Of a stretch of 64,000 nt of DNA, positions 18,105 through 26,311 are shown one piece after another; the stretch's first letter is position 1, and every line of letters begins with the position of its first letter. The notes beneath the pieces are model-generated. The model had not been told where the DNA came from and did no database searches. It saw nothing but the letters and a program-made list of their open reading frames with translations. The DNA is taken from contig CP020563.1 in NCBI GenBank assembly GCA_002082585.1, forward strand, positions 2,350,001 to 2,414,000. The letters are read 5' to 3'. Source of the stretch: Kitasatospora albolonga. GTDB lineage: Bacteria > Actinomycetota > Actinomycetes > Streptomycetales > Streptomycetaceae. The position numbers and the translations under genes were made by a program.

Positions 18105-18195
18105 GTCATCCCTCACCGACGTAGTGCCTCTTCTTCGAGGTGCCCTGACTGTCTCCACCCTCCCCCATTCGGCTCAGGAGAGTGCACTCGGGGTC

Positions 18196-18231
18196 GTCCA
18201 TTGGACCTACTGGCGGCACTCAGTGCCGCCA
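18196..18231. promoter_or_regulatory. Two palindromes upstream of citrate synthase
   Basis: TGGCGGCACT-C-AGTGCCGCCA (18211-18231) is a perfect 21-bp palindrome, and GTCCA-T-TGGAC (18196-18206) a perfect 11-bp one. With one-base centres they suit a dimeric DNA-binding protein better than a hairpin. They lie 90-130 bp before the GTG start. Confidence 0.5.
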
Positions 18232-18318
18232 ACTTACTCATCCTGCCCCCTTGACTGCGGTTCCGGAAGACCTCCGTGATGTTTCCCACCGATTTGATCG
18301 ATCATTTTTGTGCAGGGG

Positions 18319-20544
18319 TCACACGAAGTCTTCTCCCGAGCCGCCCCGGAGCCGGAAATCCAGTGCCGTACAGCGTCTGCCTGCGGAAACCGTGCGGACG
18401 GCCTGGCCGATCGCCTTACGGGACCCGACCAGCACGACGAGCTTCTTGGCGCGCGTCACGGCCGTGTAGAGCAGGTTGCGCTGGAGCATCATCCAGGCGC
18501 TGGTGGTGACGGGGATGACGACGGCCGGATACTCGCTGCCCTGGGAGCGGTGGATCGTCATGGCGTACGCGTGGGCGAGCTCGTCCAGCTCGTCGAAGTC
18601 GTAGCCGATCTCCTCGTCCTCGTCGGTGCGGACGGTGAGCTTCTGTTCGTCCAGGTCGAGGCCGGTGACGACGCCGACCGTGCCGTTGAAGACGCCGTTC
18701 TCGCCCTTGTCGTAGTTGTTGCGGATCTGGGTGACCTTGTCGCCCACCCGGAAGACCCGGCCGCCGAACCGCTTCTCGGGGAGGTCGGGGCGGCCCGGGG
18801 TGATGGACTGCTGGAGCAGCCCGTTCAGCTCCCCCGCGCCCGCGGGTCCCCGGTGCATCGGGGCGAGGACCTGCACGTCACGGCGCGGGTCGAGCCCGAA
18901 CTTGGCCGGAATGCGGCGGGCCGCCACATCCACCGCCAGCTTCCCCGCGTCCACCGTCTCGTCCTCCACGAAGAGGAAGAAGTCGCTCAGCCCTTCGGTG
19001 AGCGGCGGCTGTCCCGCGTTGATGCGGTGGGCGTTCGTCACGACCCCCGACTGCTGGGCCTGCCGGAAGATCCGGGTGAGGCGGACGGCGGGGACCGGGC
19101 TCCCCTCCGCGAGCAGGTCGCTCAGCACCTCTCCCGCCCCGACGGAGGGCAGCTGGTCGACATCGCCCACGAGAAGGAGGTGGGCACCGGGTGCCACCGC
19201 CTTCACGAGCTTGTTGGCGAGCAGCAGATCGAGCATCGACGCCTCGTCGACCACGACCAGATCCGCGTCCAGCGGCCGGTCCCGGTCGTACGCCGCGTCC
19301 CCGCCCGGCTTCAGCTCCAGCAGCCGGTGCACGGTGGACGCCTCGGCCCCCGTCAGCTCGGCCAGCCGCTTGGCGGCCCGCCCGGTGGGCGCGGCGAGCA
19401 CCACCTTGGCCTTCTTCGCCCGGGCCAGCTCGACGATGGACCGCACGGTGAACGACTTCCCGCAGCCGGGCCCGCCGGTCAGGACGGCCACCTTCCGGCT
19501 GAGCGCGAGCCGTACGGCCTCCTCCTGCTCGGGCGCCAGAGCCGCCCCCGTACGCGTGGCGAGCCAGCCCAGCGCCTTGCCCCAGTCCACGTCCTGGAAG
19601 GCCGGCATCCGGTCCTCCCCGGTCCGCAGCAGCCGCCGCACCTGCCCGGCGAGGGAGAGCTCGGCCCGGTGGAACGGCACCAGATAGACGGCGGTGATCG
19701 GCTCGCCGCCCTCGGGGGACGGCACTTTCTCCCGTACGACCCCCTCCGGATCGGCCGCCAGCTCGGCCAGGCACTCGATCACCAGCCCGGTGTCCACCTG
19801 GAGGAGCTTGACCCCGTCCGCGATGAGCCGCTCCTCGGGGAGGTAGCAGTGCCCCTGGTCGGAGGACTGGGACAGGGCGTACTGGAGGCCCGCCCTGACC
19901 CGCTCGGGGCTGTCGTGCGGAATGCCGACCGCCTGGGCGATCCGGTCGGCGGTGAGGAACCCGATGCCCCAGACGTCGGCGGCCAGCCGGTAGGGCTGGT
20001 TCTTCACGACGGAGATCGAGGCGTCCTCGTACTTCTTGTAGATACGGACGGCGATGGAGGTGGAGACGCCGACGCCCTGGAGGAAGACCATCACCTCCTT
20101 GATCGCCTTCTGCTCCTCCCAGGCCGCCGCGATCATCTTCGTGCGCTTGGGGCCGAGGCCGGGGACCTCGACGAGCCGCTTCGGTTCGTTCTCGATGATG
20201 TCGAGGGTGTCGACGCCGAAGTGGGTGGTGATCCGGTCGGCCATCACCGGCCCGATGCCCTTGATCAGCCCGGAGCCGAGATAGCGGCGGATGCCCTGGA
20301 TGGTCGCGGGCAGAACGGTGGTGTAGTTCTCGACGACGAACTGCTTGCCGTACTGGGAGTGGGAGCTCCAACGGCCCTCCATCCGCAGCGACTCACCGAC
20401 CTGCGCGCCGAGCAGCGCACCGACCACCGTGAGGAGGTCGCCGGCTCCGCGTCCGGTGTCGACGCGGGCGACCGTGTACCCGTTCTCCTCGTTGGCGTAC
20501 GTGATCCGCTCCAGGACCCCTTCGAGGACGGCCATGTTGGACAT
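18319..20544 (-). CDS. recD2: RecD2-type SF1B DNA helicase
   Basis: 741 aa. N-terminal OB-like and helix-hairpin-helix region (VPGLGPKRTKMIAAAW) replaces the RecB-interacting part, as in RecD2 proteins that act without RecBC. Helicase motifs: Walker A in LTGGPGCGKSFTVRSIV near residue 350, Walker B VVVDEASMLDLLL, LLVGDVDQLPSVG, and the UvrD-like C-terminus ending in YAMTIHRSQGSEYPAV. It is a 5'-3' helicase for replication or repair. Start is uncertain between ATGs at 20544 and 20535; neither has a strong ribosome site. Confidence 0.92.
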   Translation of the reverse strand: MSNMAVLEGVLERITYANEENGYTVARVDTGRGAGDLLTVVGALLGAQVGESLRMEGRWSSHSQYGKQFVVENYTTVLPATIQGIRRYLGSGLIKGIGPVMADRITTHFGVDTLDIIENEPKRLVEVPGLGPKRTKMIAAAWEEQKAIKEVMVFLQGVGVSTSIAVRIYKKYEDASISVVKNQPYRLAADVWGIGFLTADRIAQAVGIPHDSPERVRAGLQYALSQSSDQGHCYLPEERLIADGVKLLQVDTGLVIECLAELAADPEGVVREKVPSPEGGEPITAVYLVPFHRAELSLAGQVRRLLRTGEDRMPAFQDVDWGKALGWLATRTGAALAPEQEEAVRLALSRKVAVLTGGPGCGKSFTVRSIVELARAKKAKVVLAAPTGRAAKRLAELTGAEASTVHRLLELKPGGDAAYDRDRPLDADLVVVDEASMLDLLLANKLVKAVAPGAHLLLVGDVDQLPSVGAGEVLSDLLAEGSPVPAVRLTRIFRQAQQSGVVTNAHRINAGQPPLTEGLSDFFLFVEDETVDAGKLAVDVAARRIPAKFGLDPRRDVQVLAPMHRGPAGAGELNGLLQQSITPGRPDLPEKRFGGRVFRVGDKVTQIRNNYDKGENGVFNGTVGVVTGLDLDEQKLTVRTDEDEEIGYDFDELDELAHAYAMTIHRSQGSEYPAVVIPVTTSAWMMLQRNLLYTAVTRAKKLVVLVGSRKAIGQAVRTVSAGRRCTALDFRLRGGSGEDFV

Positions 20545-20603
20545 GATCCGACGCTACCGGGCGCCACTGACAACGCGGTTCGGGACCCCGGTCCGGAACC
20601 CGG

Positions 20604-21167
20604 TCAGGGGGTACCGGAAGCCGGTCCGCCGTCGCGGTACTCGTGGTCGAGCAGGGCGTCCATGGTCGAGCTCAGGTGGCCGATGAAGTCCTCGAACCGC
20701 CGGATCTCCTGCGGTGAGTACGCGGCCATCGCCTCGGCCATCCGTTCCGCGTACGGGCCGAAGAACGCCTCGGCGCGCGGCCGGATGCCGGGGCTGCTGC
20801 GCAGGGTGACGACCCGGCGGTCGGTGCTCTCGCGGGTACGGACGATGTGCCCGGCCTGTTCGAGCCGCTTGAGGAGGATCGCGGTGGCGCCGGAGGAGAG
20901 CGAGACGCGCTCACTGAGGCGGGCGGGCGAGAGGGGGGTGCCCTTGTCCTCGGCGTACAGGATCTCCACCAGGGCGACGGCGTCGGTGGAGTGCAGCCCG
21001 AGCCAGGACGCGAAGCGGCGGGTGAACTCGGTGTAGTTGGCGCCGAAGGCACGGAGGCCGTCCATGAGGTGGTCGACACGAGCGCCGTCGGTGCGGGCGC
21101 CGCCGTCGCGGCTGTCGTCCCTGTCGGCTCCGGCCTCGGCCCCGGCTCCGGCATCGGCGTTGGCCAT
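20604..21167 (-). CDS. MarR family regulator
   Basis: 187 aa. After a 25-residue Ala/Asp-rich N-terminus comes the MarR fold: GANYTEFTRRFASWLGLHSTD, the recognition region LSERVSLSSGATAILLKRLE, and wing HIVRTRESTDRRVVTL. The ATG at 21167 is used although GTG codons upstream keep the frame open. It is divergent from an MFS exporter with two operator-like palindromes between, so it most likely represses that exporter and itself until a ligand binds. Confidence 0.88.
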   Translation of the reverse strand: MANADAGAGAEAGADRDDSRDGGARTDGARVDHLMDGLRAFGANYTEFTRRFASWLGLHSTDAVALVEILYAEDKGTPLSPARLSERVSLSSGATAILLKRLEQAGHIVRTRESTDRRVVTLRSSPGIRPRAEAFFGPYAERMAEAMAAYSPQEIRRFEDFIGHLSSTMDALLDHEYRDGGPASGTP

Positions 21168-21238
21168 CGCTCTGTCCACCCTCTCTCTCCCGCTCCCGGT
21201 CGCGCTCGCGCTTTGACAACCTACCGCGCGCACTTTAC

Positions 21239-21272
21239 CTTTGCCGCAAAGATAGTTACCTTTGCGGTAAAG
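21239..21272. promoter_or_regulatory. Twin MarR-type operators
   Basis: CTTTGC-C-GCAAAG (21239-21251) is a perfect palindrome. CTTTGC-G-GTAAAG (21260-21272) is a one-mismatch copy, so TTACCTTTGC recurs 21 bp (two helical turns) apart. A GATAGT -10-like hexamer lies between them at 21251-21256, pointing to the exporter gene at 21295. Confidence 0.7.
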
Positions 21273-21294
21273 CAATCACGGGAGTAGAAGCACC

Positions 21295-23043
21295 ATGCCC
21301 AAGCCTTCCGACCCTTCCGAACCTTCCGAGTCCGCAGAAACCCCTCCCTCCGTACGTCAGTGGCTCGGCCTCGTCGCCGTGGCCCTGGGCGTCGCGCTGA
21401 TCGTCGTGGACATCACGATCGTCAACGTGATCCTCGCGCCGATCATCGAGGACCTCTCCATCGGCTCGTCCGAGGCGCAGTGGATTCAGGAGTCGTACGC
21501 GATCACCTTCGCGGCCCTCCTCCTGGTCACCGGACGCCTCAGCGACCTCTACGGCGCCCGCCGGATCTTCCTGCTGGGCCTCGCCGTCTTCGGCGCGACG
21601 AGCCTGCTGGCCGCGCTCGCGCCCAGCGGCGGGCTGCTGATCCTCGCCCGGTTCGTCCAGGGTGTCGGCGGGGCGATGATCCTGCCCACCTCCCTGGCCC
21701 TGCTGAACGCCACGTTCTCCGGCCGCGCCCGTGGCCAGGCGTTCGCCGTCTGGGGCTCGACCATCGGGGCGGCGGCGGCCGTGGGCCCGCTGATCGGCGG
21801 CTGGCTCGCGGACTTCTCCTGGCGCTGGGCCTTCGGCATCAACATCCCGCTCGTCGCCCTGATCGTGGCGGGGGGCCTGCTGTACCTGGACGTGTCGCCG
21901 CGCACCCGGGGCCGTATCGACGGCGTCGGGGCCGTACTCTCGGCGGCCGGTCTCGGTCTGCTCGCGTACGCCCTGATCGAGGGCCGCACACACGGCTGGC
22001 TGATGACGACGAAACCGCTGGAGGTGGGCGGCTTCTCCTGGAGCGGCGGACCCTCACCGGTCCTGGTCGCCTTTCTCGGATCGGTCCTGGCCCTGGGGGC
22101 GTTCTGGCGGCGGCAGGCGGCGCTCGACCGGTCGGGCGGCGAGCCGCTGATGGACGTCGGCCTCTTCTCCATCCGCTCGTTCCGGAACGGCAACTTCGTG
22201 ACGCTGATGGTCGGGCTCGGCGAGTTCGGGATCATCGCGGTGCTGCCGCTCTGGCTCCAGTTCGCCCTGGGATACAGCGCGTTCCAGGCGGGCCTGGCGC
22301 TGGTCGCCCTCGCCGCGGGCAGCTTCGCCGCCTCCGGGGCGAGCTTCCCGATGGCGGCCACGGTGTCCCCGCTCGCCCAGGTGCGGATCGGCCTGGCGCT
22401 GGAGACGGCGGGGCTGACGATGCTGGCCCTGATCGCCTCGACCGACAGCGCCTGGTGGCTCATCGCGGTCGCACTGTTCGTGTACGGGATCGGCGTCGGC
22501 TTCGCCACGGCCCAGGTCACCAACATCGTGCTGGTCGATGTCCCGCCCCGGAGCTCCGGTCAGGGCTCGGGCATTCAGAGCGCGGCGCGTGAACTCGGCT
22601 CGGCGCTGGGGATCGCACTCCTCACGACCCTCTTCTTCAGCACGCTGGCGTCCGGGATGACCGACCGCCTCACGCGGGGCGGGATGGCCGCCGGGGAGGC
22701 CGAGCAACTGGGCGAGGTCGTCACGGAGAGCGCCGGTTCGGTGATCGGGGTGCTCGCCGGGGACCCGCGTACAGCCACGGCGGCGGAGGCGGCGCGCGAG
22801 GCGATGGCGGTGGGCGTGCAGGTCTCGGGGTACGTCTGCGCGGGGCTGCTGCTCCTGGCGCTGGCGGCGACGCTGTTCATGTCGCCCAAGGCGCGTACGG
22901 ATGCCCGGGCCGAGGAGGGGCAGAACGAGGGGCCGGGCGAGGAACGGAGCGAGGAGCTGAGCGGGCGGCAGGAGGCACGCGGCCCGGCACACAGCTCGGT
23001 GAACGGCCCGGCACACGGCTCGACGCACGGCCCGGCCCGGTGA
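21295..23043 (+). CDS. DHA2-family MFS multidrug transporter
   Basis: 582 aa with about 14 hydrophobic helices, the EmrB/QacA plan. Signatures are DITIVNVILAPIIEDL in helix 1, LVTGRLSDLYGARRIF (motif A), and the motif C region around WGSTIGAAAAVGPLIGGWLA. The last 50 residues are a hydrophilic Glu/Ser/His repeat tail (AHSSVNGPAHGSTHGPAR). The ATG at 21295 follows GGGAGTAGAAGCACC. The divergent MarR gene and twin operators imply substrate-induced export of a toxic compound. Confidence 0.92.
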   Translation: MPKPSDPSEPSESAETPPSVRQWLGLVAVALGVALIVVDITIVNVILAPIIEDLSIGSSEAQWIQESYAITFAALLLVTGRLSDLYGARRIFLLGLAVFGATSLLAALAPSGGLLILARFVQGVGGAMILPTSLALLNATFSGRARGQAFAVWGSTIGAAAAVGPLIGGWLADFSWRWAFGINIPLVALIVAGGLLYLDVSPRTRGRIDGVGAVLSAAGLGLLAYALIEGRTHGWLMTTKPLEVGGFSWSGGPSPVLVAFLGSVLALGAFWRRQAALDRSGGEPLMDVGLFSIRSFRNGNFVTLMVGLGEFGIIAVLPLWLQFALGYSAFQAGLALVALAAGSFAASGASFPMAATVSPLAQVRIGLALETAGLTMLALIASTDSAWWLIAVALFVYGIGVGFATAQVTNIVLVDVPPRSSGQGSGIQSAARELGSALGIALLTTLFFSTLASGMTDRLTRGGMAAGEAEQLGEVVTESAGSVIGVLAGDPRTATAAEAAREAMAVGVQVSGYVCAGLLLLALAATLFMSPKARTDARAEEGQNEGPGEERSEELSGRQEARGPAHSSVNGPAHGSTHGPAR

Positions 23044-23085
23044 AACCGGTTCGTCCGGGCCCCTCCCCCGACCCATCATGAGCCC

Positions 23086-23601
23086 ATGGCCCTGAACAAC
23101 ACCCTGGCCCGCGTGGACGCGGACCTCGCCTCCGGACGCATACCGGTGGCGAGGCAGCGCCTGCGCGGACTGGCCTCCTCCTACCCGCACGAGCCCGCGC
23201 CCCGCCGCCGCCTGGCCGAGGTCTTCCGTCTGTACGGCGACACGGCGGAAGCCGGCCGCTGGATGTACCTGGAGGAGGACCGCTCCCCGGAGGAGACGGC
23301 GGCCTTCGAGGAGCGGTACGCCACCCCCGTACGCCGGATGCGGGCGGTCGCCTGGCGCGGCACGGAAGCGGACGCGCCCACCCCGTTCGCCGCCGGGCAG
23401 CTGACTGCCGTACGGGAGGCCGCTTCCGACTCCCTGGGCCGACCGGTCACCTGGGACGGCCTGGCGGAGGTACGGGATCTTCCCGCCGACGAGCGGGAGG
23501 GCAGCCGGCCGGCCGGTGTCCTGGCGGGCGGCGGGTGCCTGATCCTCACCGTCGCCTTCCTCGGGATCTGGGTCTACGGGCTGGTCTCGCTGTTCGACTG
23601 A
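23086..23601 (+). CDS. DUF6584-like protein with C-terminal membrane helix
   Basis: 171 aa. The N-terminal half (NTLARVDADLASGRIPVARQ, then RRRLAEVFRLYGDTAEAGRW) resembles an actinobacterial family annotated DUF6584, with TPR-like helices. The final 25 residues form one hydrophobic helix (CLILTVAFLGIWVYGLVSLF). Orientation is probably cytoplasmic head with tail anchor. It overlaps tail-to-tail with the next gene on the other strand by 28 bp. Function is unknown. Confidence 0.75.
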   Translation: MALNNTLARVDADLASGRIPVARQRLRGLASSYPHEPAPRRRLAEVFRLYGDTAEAGRWMYLEEDRSPEETAAFEERYATPVRRMRAVAWRGTEADAPTPFAAGQLTAVREAASDSLGRPVTWDGLAEVRDLPADEREGSRPAGVLAGGGCLILTVAFLGIWVYGLVSLFD

Positions 23602-23918
23602 GGCTCAGGCGGTACGGCCTCATTGGCCTCCAGCCGGGACCCCCTGCTCTCCGCGATCCGGTGGACCTGCCCCAGGCACTCGCTCAACCGGCTCGCGAGG
23701 AAGTGGAGTTCCGGCGCGGTGACGCCGGGCTCGGTCAGCAGACCATCGGCGTGCCCGAGCAGTTCGTAGGCCATGTCGAGCTGGATCTCCTCCGCCCGAT
23801 CGGCCATCCGCGACATGTATCCGGTACCGCTCCCGACGAGGTAGCAGGGCTTGCCGCCCGCACTCGTCCACGGCAGCAACCGCGCGGCGGAGGCGCCCCG
23901 CCCACTGATCACCCTCAT
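23574..23918 (-). CDS. Hypothetical protein, coupled to upstream gene
   Basis: 114 aa, soluble and mostly helical (RAEEIQLDMAYELLGHADGL, then ELHFLASRLSECLGQVHRIA). I do not recognise a named family. The ATG at 23918 overlaps the previous stop as ATGA, so it is translationally coupled to the 107-aa gene upstream, and an AGGG lies seven bases before it. The pair is divergent from the XRE-DUF397 genes; small hypotheticals of this kind often accompany such pairs in Streptomyces, which suggests a shared regulatory module. Confidence 0.65.
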   Translation of the reverse strand: MRVISGRGASAARLLPWTSAGGKPCYLVGSGTGYMSRMADRAEEIQLDMAYELLGHADGLLTEPGVTAPELHFLASRLSECLGQVHRIAESRGSRLEANEAVPPEPQSNSETSP

Positions 23919-24238
23919 GCGACGGCCCTGCTTCCCGACCCGGCGCAGGGCCCGAGTTCCACTCCCCGCACCGCGACCCAGAGCTTCCCGCCACGCCTGC
24001 GCTGCCGCCGCCGCGCCTCCGCGACCTGCCGTTCGTGCGCGACGAAGTACGGCCGCACGAGCGGACTGTCCTCCCCGCGCGGGGGCCGCTCTCCGGTGCG
24101 GTGGGTGGTGAGGCCGTCGACGTACGCGTACGCGTACGGGTTCGGGGTGGGGCTCGTCCCCGGTGCGGGCTGTCGCGGCGGGGCGGGGTGCAGCAATCGC
24201 CGCACCGGCCTCAGGAGCCGGTCGATGGTGTGCTTCAT
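23915..24238 (-). CDS. Small basic hypothetical protein
   Basis: 107 aa, rich in Arg and Pro. It opens MKHTIDRLLRPVRRLLHPAP, then PNPYAYAYVDGLTTHRTGE and an Arg-rich EARRRQRRRGGK stretch. No known domain is recognised, but the opening looks like a conserved streptomycete small protein found near XRE/DUF397 loci. The ATG at 24238 is the only methionine start; AGAAAGAAGG lies upstream. First gene of a two-gene unit with the 114-aa protein. Confidence 0.65.
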   Translation of the reverse strand: MKHTIDRLLRPVRRLLHPAPPRQPAPGTSPTPNPYAYAYVDGLTTHRTGERPPRGEDSPLVRPYFVAHERQVAEARRRQRRRGGKLWVAVRGVELGPCAGSGSRAVA

Positions 24239-24381
24239 GGGGGGCCTTCTTTCTCGTTCTTCGGCGTGCGGGCGTCGCTTCTTTCCGTAGCGAACCCATC
24301 ACAGAGTGGGGTCGCGGGTCGCTACGCTTCCAGGGGGTCGGGCATGACAGCACGCTGGTCAGATCGAGGAGTTGGGCGCGC

Positions 24382-25206
24382 ATGAGGTCGAACGACAAGC
24401 CGCGTACGGCACGCCAGAAGTACGGTGAGGAGCTGAGGCTGCGCCGCACGGCAGCCGGGTTAACCCAGGAAGCGCTGGCCGAGCAGGTGGTCTGCTCGCC
24501 GACGCTCATCAGCCACTACGAGGCGGGGCGGCGGCTGCCCAGCCCGGACGACGCCCGGCGGATCGACCGGGCGCTGGGGACGGACGGGTTCTTCGAGCGG
24601 TGGTTGCAGGACCTGGAGACGAAGTACGACGAAAACTTCGCGGCCGTGGCGGAGTTGGAGCAGCAGGCTGTGCTCATTCAGCAGTTCGCGTTGACGCTCG
24701 TGCCCGGCCTGCTCCAGACAGACGACTACGCACGCGCTCTGTTCCGGGCATATCGACCCAACCATCGCCGGGAAGAGATTGACCAGGACGTTGTCATTCG
24801 AACAGAACGCGCCCGCCTGCTCGACGGCCCGTTGAACCCGGTGCTGTGGACCTTGCTGGACGAGGCAGTGCTACGGCGACGGGTCGGCGGCCCGCAAGTG
24901 ATGGCCAAGCAGCTGCGGAAGATCGCGGACATGGCCGAGGCGGGGCGGCTGCGGCTGCACGTGCTGCCGTTCGAGGCCGGGGCTCACTCTCTTCAGCAGA
25001 GCCTGCTGACGCTGATGAGCTTCGCGGATTCCGCTCCGGTGGCGTACGTCGAAGGTTTCCAGACGGGCAACTTGATGGATGATCCAAGCTTGGTGGCATC
25101 CAGCAGTACGGCCTACGATCTCGCTCTGGGCGATGCGTTGTCGCACCAGGATTCGGTGGTCCGCGTGCGGGCCGCAGCGGAGGAGCACGAACATGGTCAG
25201 CAGTAG
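24382..25206 (+). CDS. XRE-family regulator with DUF5753 domain
   Basis: 274 aa. N-terminal HTH: YGEELRLRRTAAGLTQEALA then SPTLISHYEAGRRLPS (residues 14-55). The remainder is the DUF5753 sensor-like domain with LTLVPGLLQTDDYARAL and LRLHVLPFEAGAH. The ATG at 24382 follows GAGGAG by ten bases; the open frame begins earlier but that part has no domain. It overlaps the DUF397 gene by 14 bp, the standard WhiJ-like arrangement in which the small protein is thought to modulate the DNA-binding partner. Confidence 0.93.
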   Translation: MRSNDKPRTARQKYGEELRLRRTAAGLTQEALAEQVVCSPTLISHYEAGRRLPSPDDARRIDRALGTDGFFERWLQDLETKYDENFAAVAELEQQAVLIQQFALTLVPGLLQTDDYARALFRAYRPNHRREEIDQDVVIRTERARLLDGPLNPVLWTLLDEAVLRRRVGGPQVMAKQLRKIADMAEAGRLRLHVLPFEAGAHSLQQSLLTLMSFADSAPVAYVEGFQTGNLMDDPSLVASSSTAYDLALGDALSHQDSVVRVRAAAEEHEHGQQ

Positions 25207-25417
25207 GCGGAGCGTTGCGGACGCGTCCACGCTCACGGGCTGGTTCAAGTCCACTTACAGCGGGGGAAATCAGGGCGAGTGCCTTGAGGTCGCTCGCGGC
25301 CATGCCACCGTCCCCGTACGCGACAGCAAGGCCCCCGCCGGCCCTGTGCTGACCTTCTCGCCCCAGGGCTGGTCCGGGTTCGTCACCGCCGTCAAGGGCG
25401 GCGCGTTCCCCGCCTGA
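25193..25417 (+). CDS. DUF397 protein, partner of the XRE regulator
   Basis: 74 aa, almost entirely one DUF397 domain: WFKSTYSGGNQGECLEVA, VPVRDSKAPAGPVLTF and FVTAVKGGAF are its hallmark blocks. The ATG at 25193 is inside the end of the XRE gene with GGAGGAG seven bases before. Such proteins regulate development or antibiotic production with their XRE partners in Streptomyces (whiJ, bldB-linked families). A strong hairpin follows. Confidence 0.92.
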   Translation: MVSSRRSVADASTLTGWFKSTYSGGNQGECLEVARGHATVPVRDSKAPAGPVLTFSPQGWSGFVTAVKGGAFPA

Positions 25418-25431
25418 CGCACGACGCGTTC

Positions 25432-25473
25432 ACAGCGGCCCCGTCACGGTCATCGACCTGACGGGGCCGCTGT
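25432..25473 (+). terminator. Strong hairpin after DUF397
   Basis: ACAGCGGCCCCGTC (25432-25445) and GACGGGGCCGCTGT (25460-25473) form a perfect 14-bp stem with a 14-nt loop, 14 bp after the DUF397 stop. No U-tract follows. Confidence 0.8.
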
Positions 25474-25517
25474 CATGAGCCGTTGACCCACTACTCAACT
25501 TTGACTAGGTTCGACTC

Positions 25518-26237
25518 ATGACGGAAAAGACCATCCCTCTACTGCCCTGCCGCACCGACCTCCTCCAGTCCGTGGTCGACTTCTACACAGCGCTCGGCTT
25601 CGAGATGACGCATTTACAGAAGAGCCCGTACGCGTACGCGGTGGTCGAGCGGGGGGCCGTCGAGCTCCAGCTGTACGGCATCAAGGACTACGACCCCAGC
25701 ACGTCCCACGCGAGCTGCTACGTACTCACCGAGGACGTCGACGGCATGTACTCCGCGTTCCGGGCGGGCCTCAAAGCCACGTACGGCCGTATCCCGACAC
25801 ACGGACTGCCGCACGTCGGCCCGCTCAAGGACATGTCGTACGGGGTACGGCAGTTCCTGATCTGCGACCCGACCGGCAACACGATCCGGGTGGGGCAGGC
25901 GATGAGCGACGAAGGCGCGGAGGAGCCCGTCCACACGTCCTCGTCGAAGGACCCGTTCGACCGCGCCCTGCACACGGCGGACCTGTTCGCGGACTCCAAG
26001 CAGGACTTCCCGGCCGCCGCCAAGGTCATCGACCGGGTGCTGAAACTGGAGGACCAACAGCCGACCCCGGTACAGAAGTTGCGGCTGCTCGTCCTGCGCG
26101 GGGATCTCGCGCAGCGGATGGGCGACAGGGAGGGGGCTCGGGCCTGGCTGGAGGAGGCGGGCTCGGTCCAGCTCGGCGCGGAGGAGAGGGACGCGGCGCG
26201 CGATGTCCTTGCTCGGCTGGGCGACTTGCGGGTGTGA
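25518..26237 (+). CDS. VOC-family protein with C-terminal helical repeat domain
   Basis: 239 aa. Residues 1-130 form a glyoxalase/bleomycin-resistance (VOC) domain: IPLLPCRTDLLQSVVDFYTA, the beta-strand AYAVVERGAVELQLYG and a closing FLICDPTGNTIRVGQ. Residues 150-239 look like TPR-type helices (AAKVIDRVLKLEDQQPTPVQ). The combination resembles antibiotic-binding VOC proteins but the ligand is unknown. The ATG at 25518 lacks a clear ribosome site; GACTAGGTTCGACTC lies just before, with a possible TAGGTT -10, so a leaderless or nearly leaderless mRNA is possible. Confidence 0.82.
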   Translation: MTEKTIPLLPCRTDLLQSVVDFYTALGFEMTHLQKSPYAYAVVERGAVELQLYGIKDYDPSTSHASCYVLTEDVDGMYSAFRAGLKATYGRIPTHGLPHVGPLKDMSYGVRQFLICDPTGNTIRVGQAMSDEGAEEPVHTSSSKDPFDRALHTADLFADSKQDFPAAAKVIDRVLKLEDQQPTPVQKLRLLVLRGDLAQRMGDREGARAWLEEAGSVQLGAEERDAARDVLARLGDLRV

Positions 26238-26311
26238 GTGGGCCGGGAGTTGTTCTGCCAGCGGCAGATCAGCGGCCGGTCCGGGCTTGACGGTCGCTAC
26301 CGTCCGGTCTC

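Noticed and set aside
18211..18231. Palindrome upstream of citrate synthase as a terminator of that gene
   Set aside because: It has a one-base centre, so a hairpin loop is not possible without losing pairs, and it lies upstream of the start, not after the stop.
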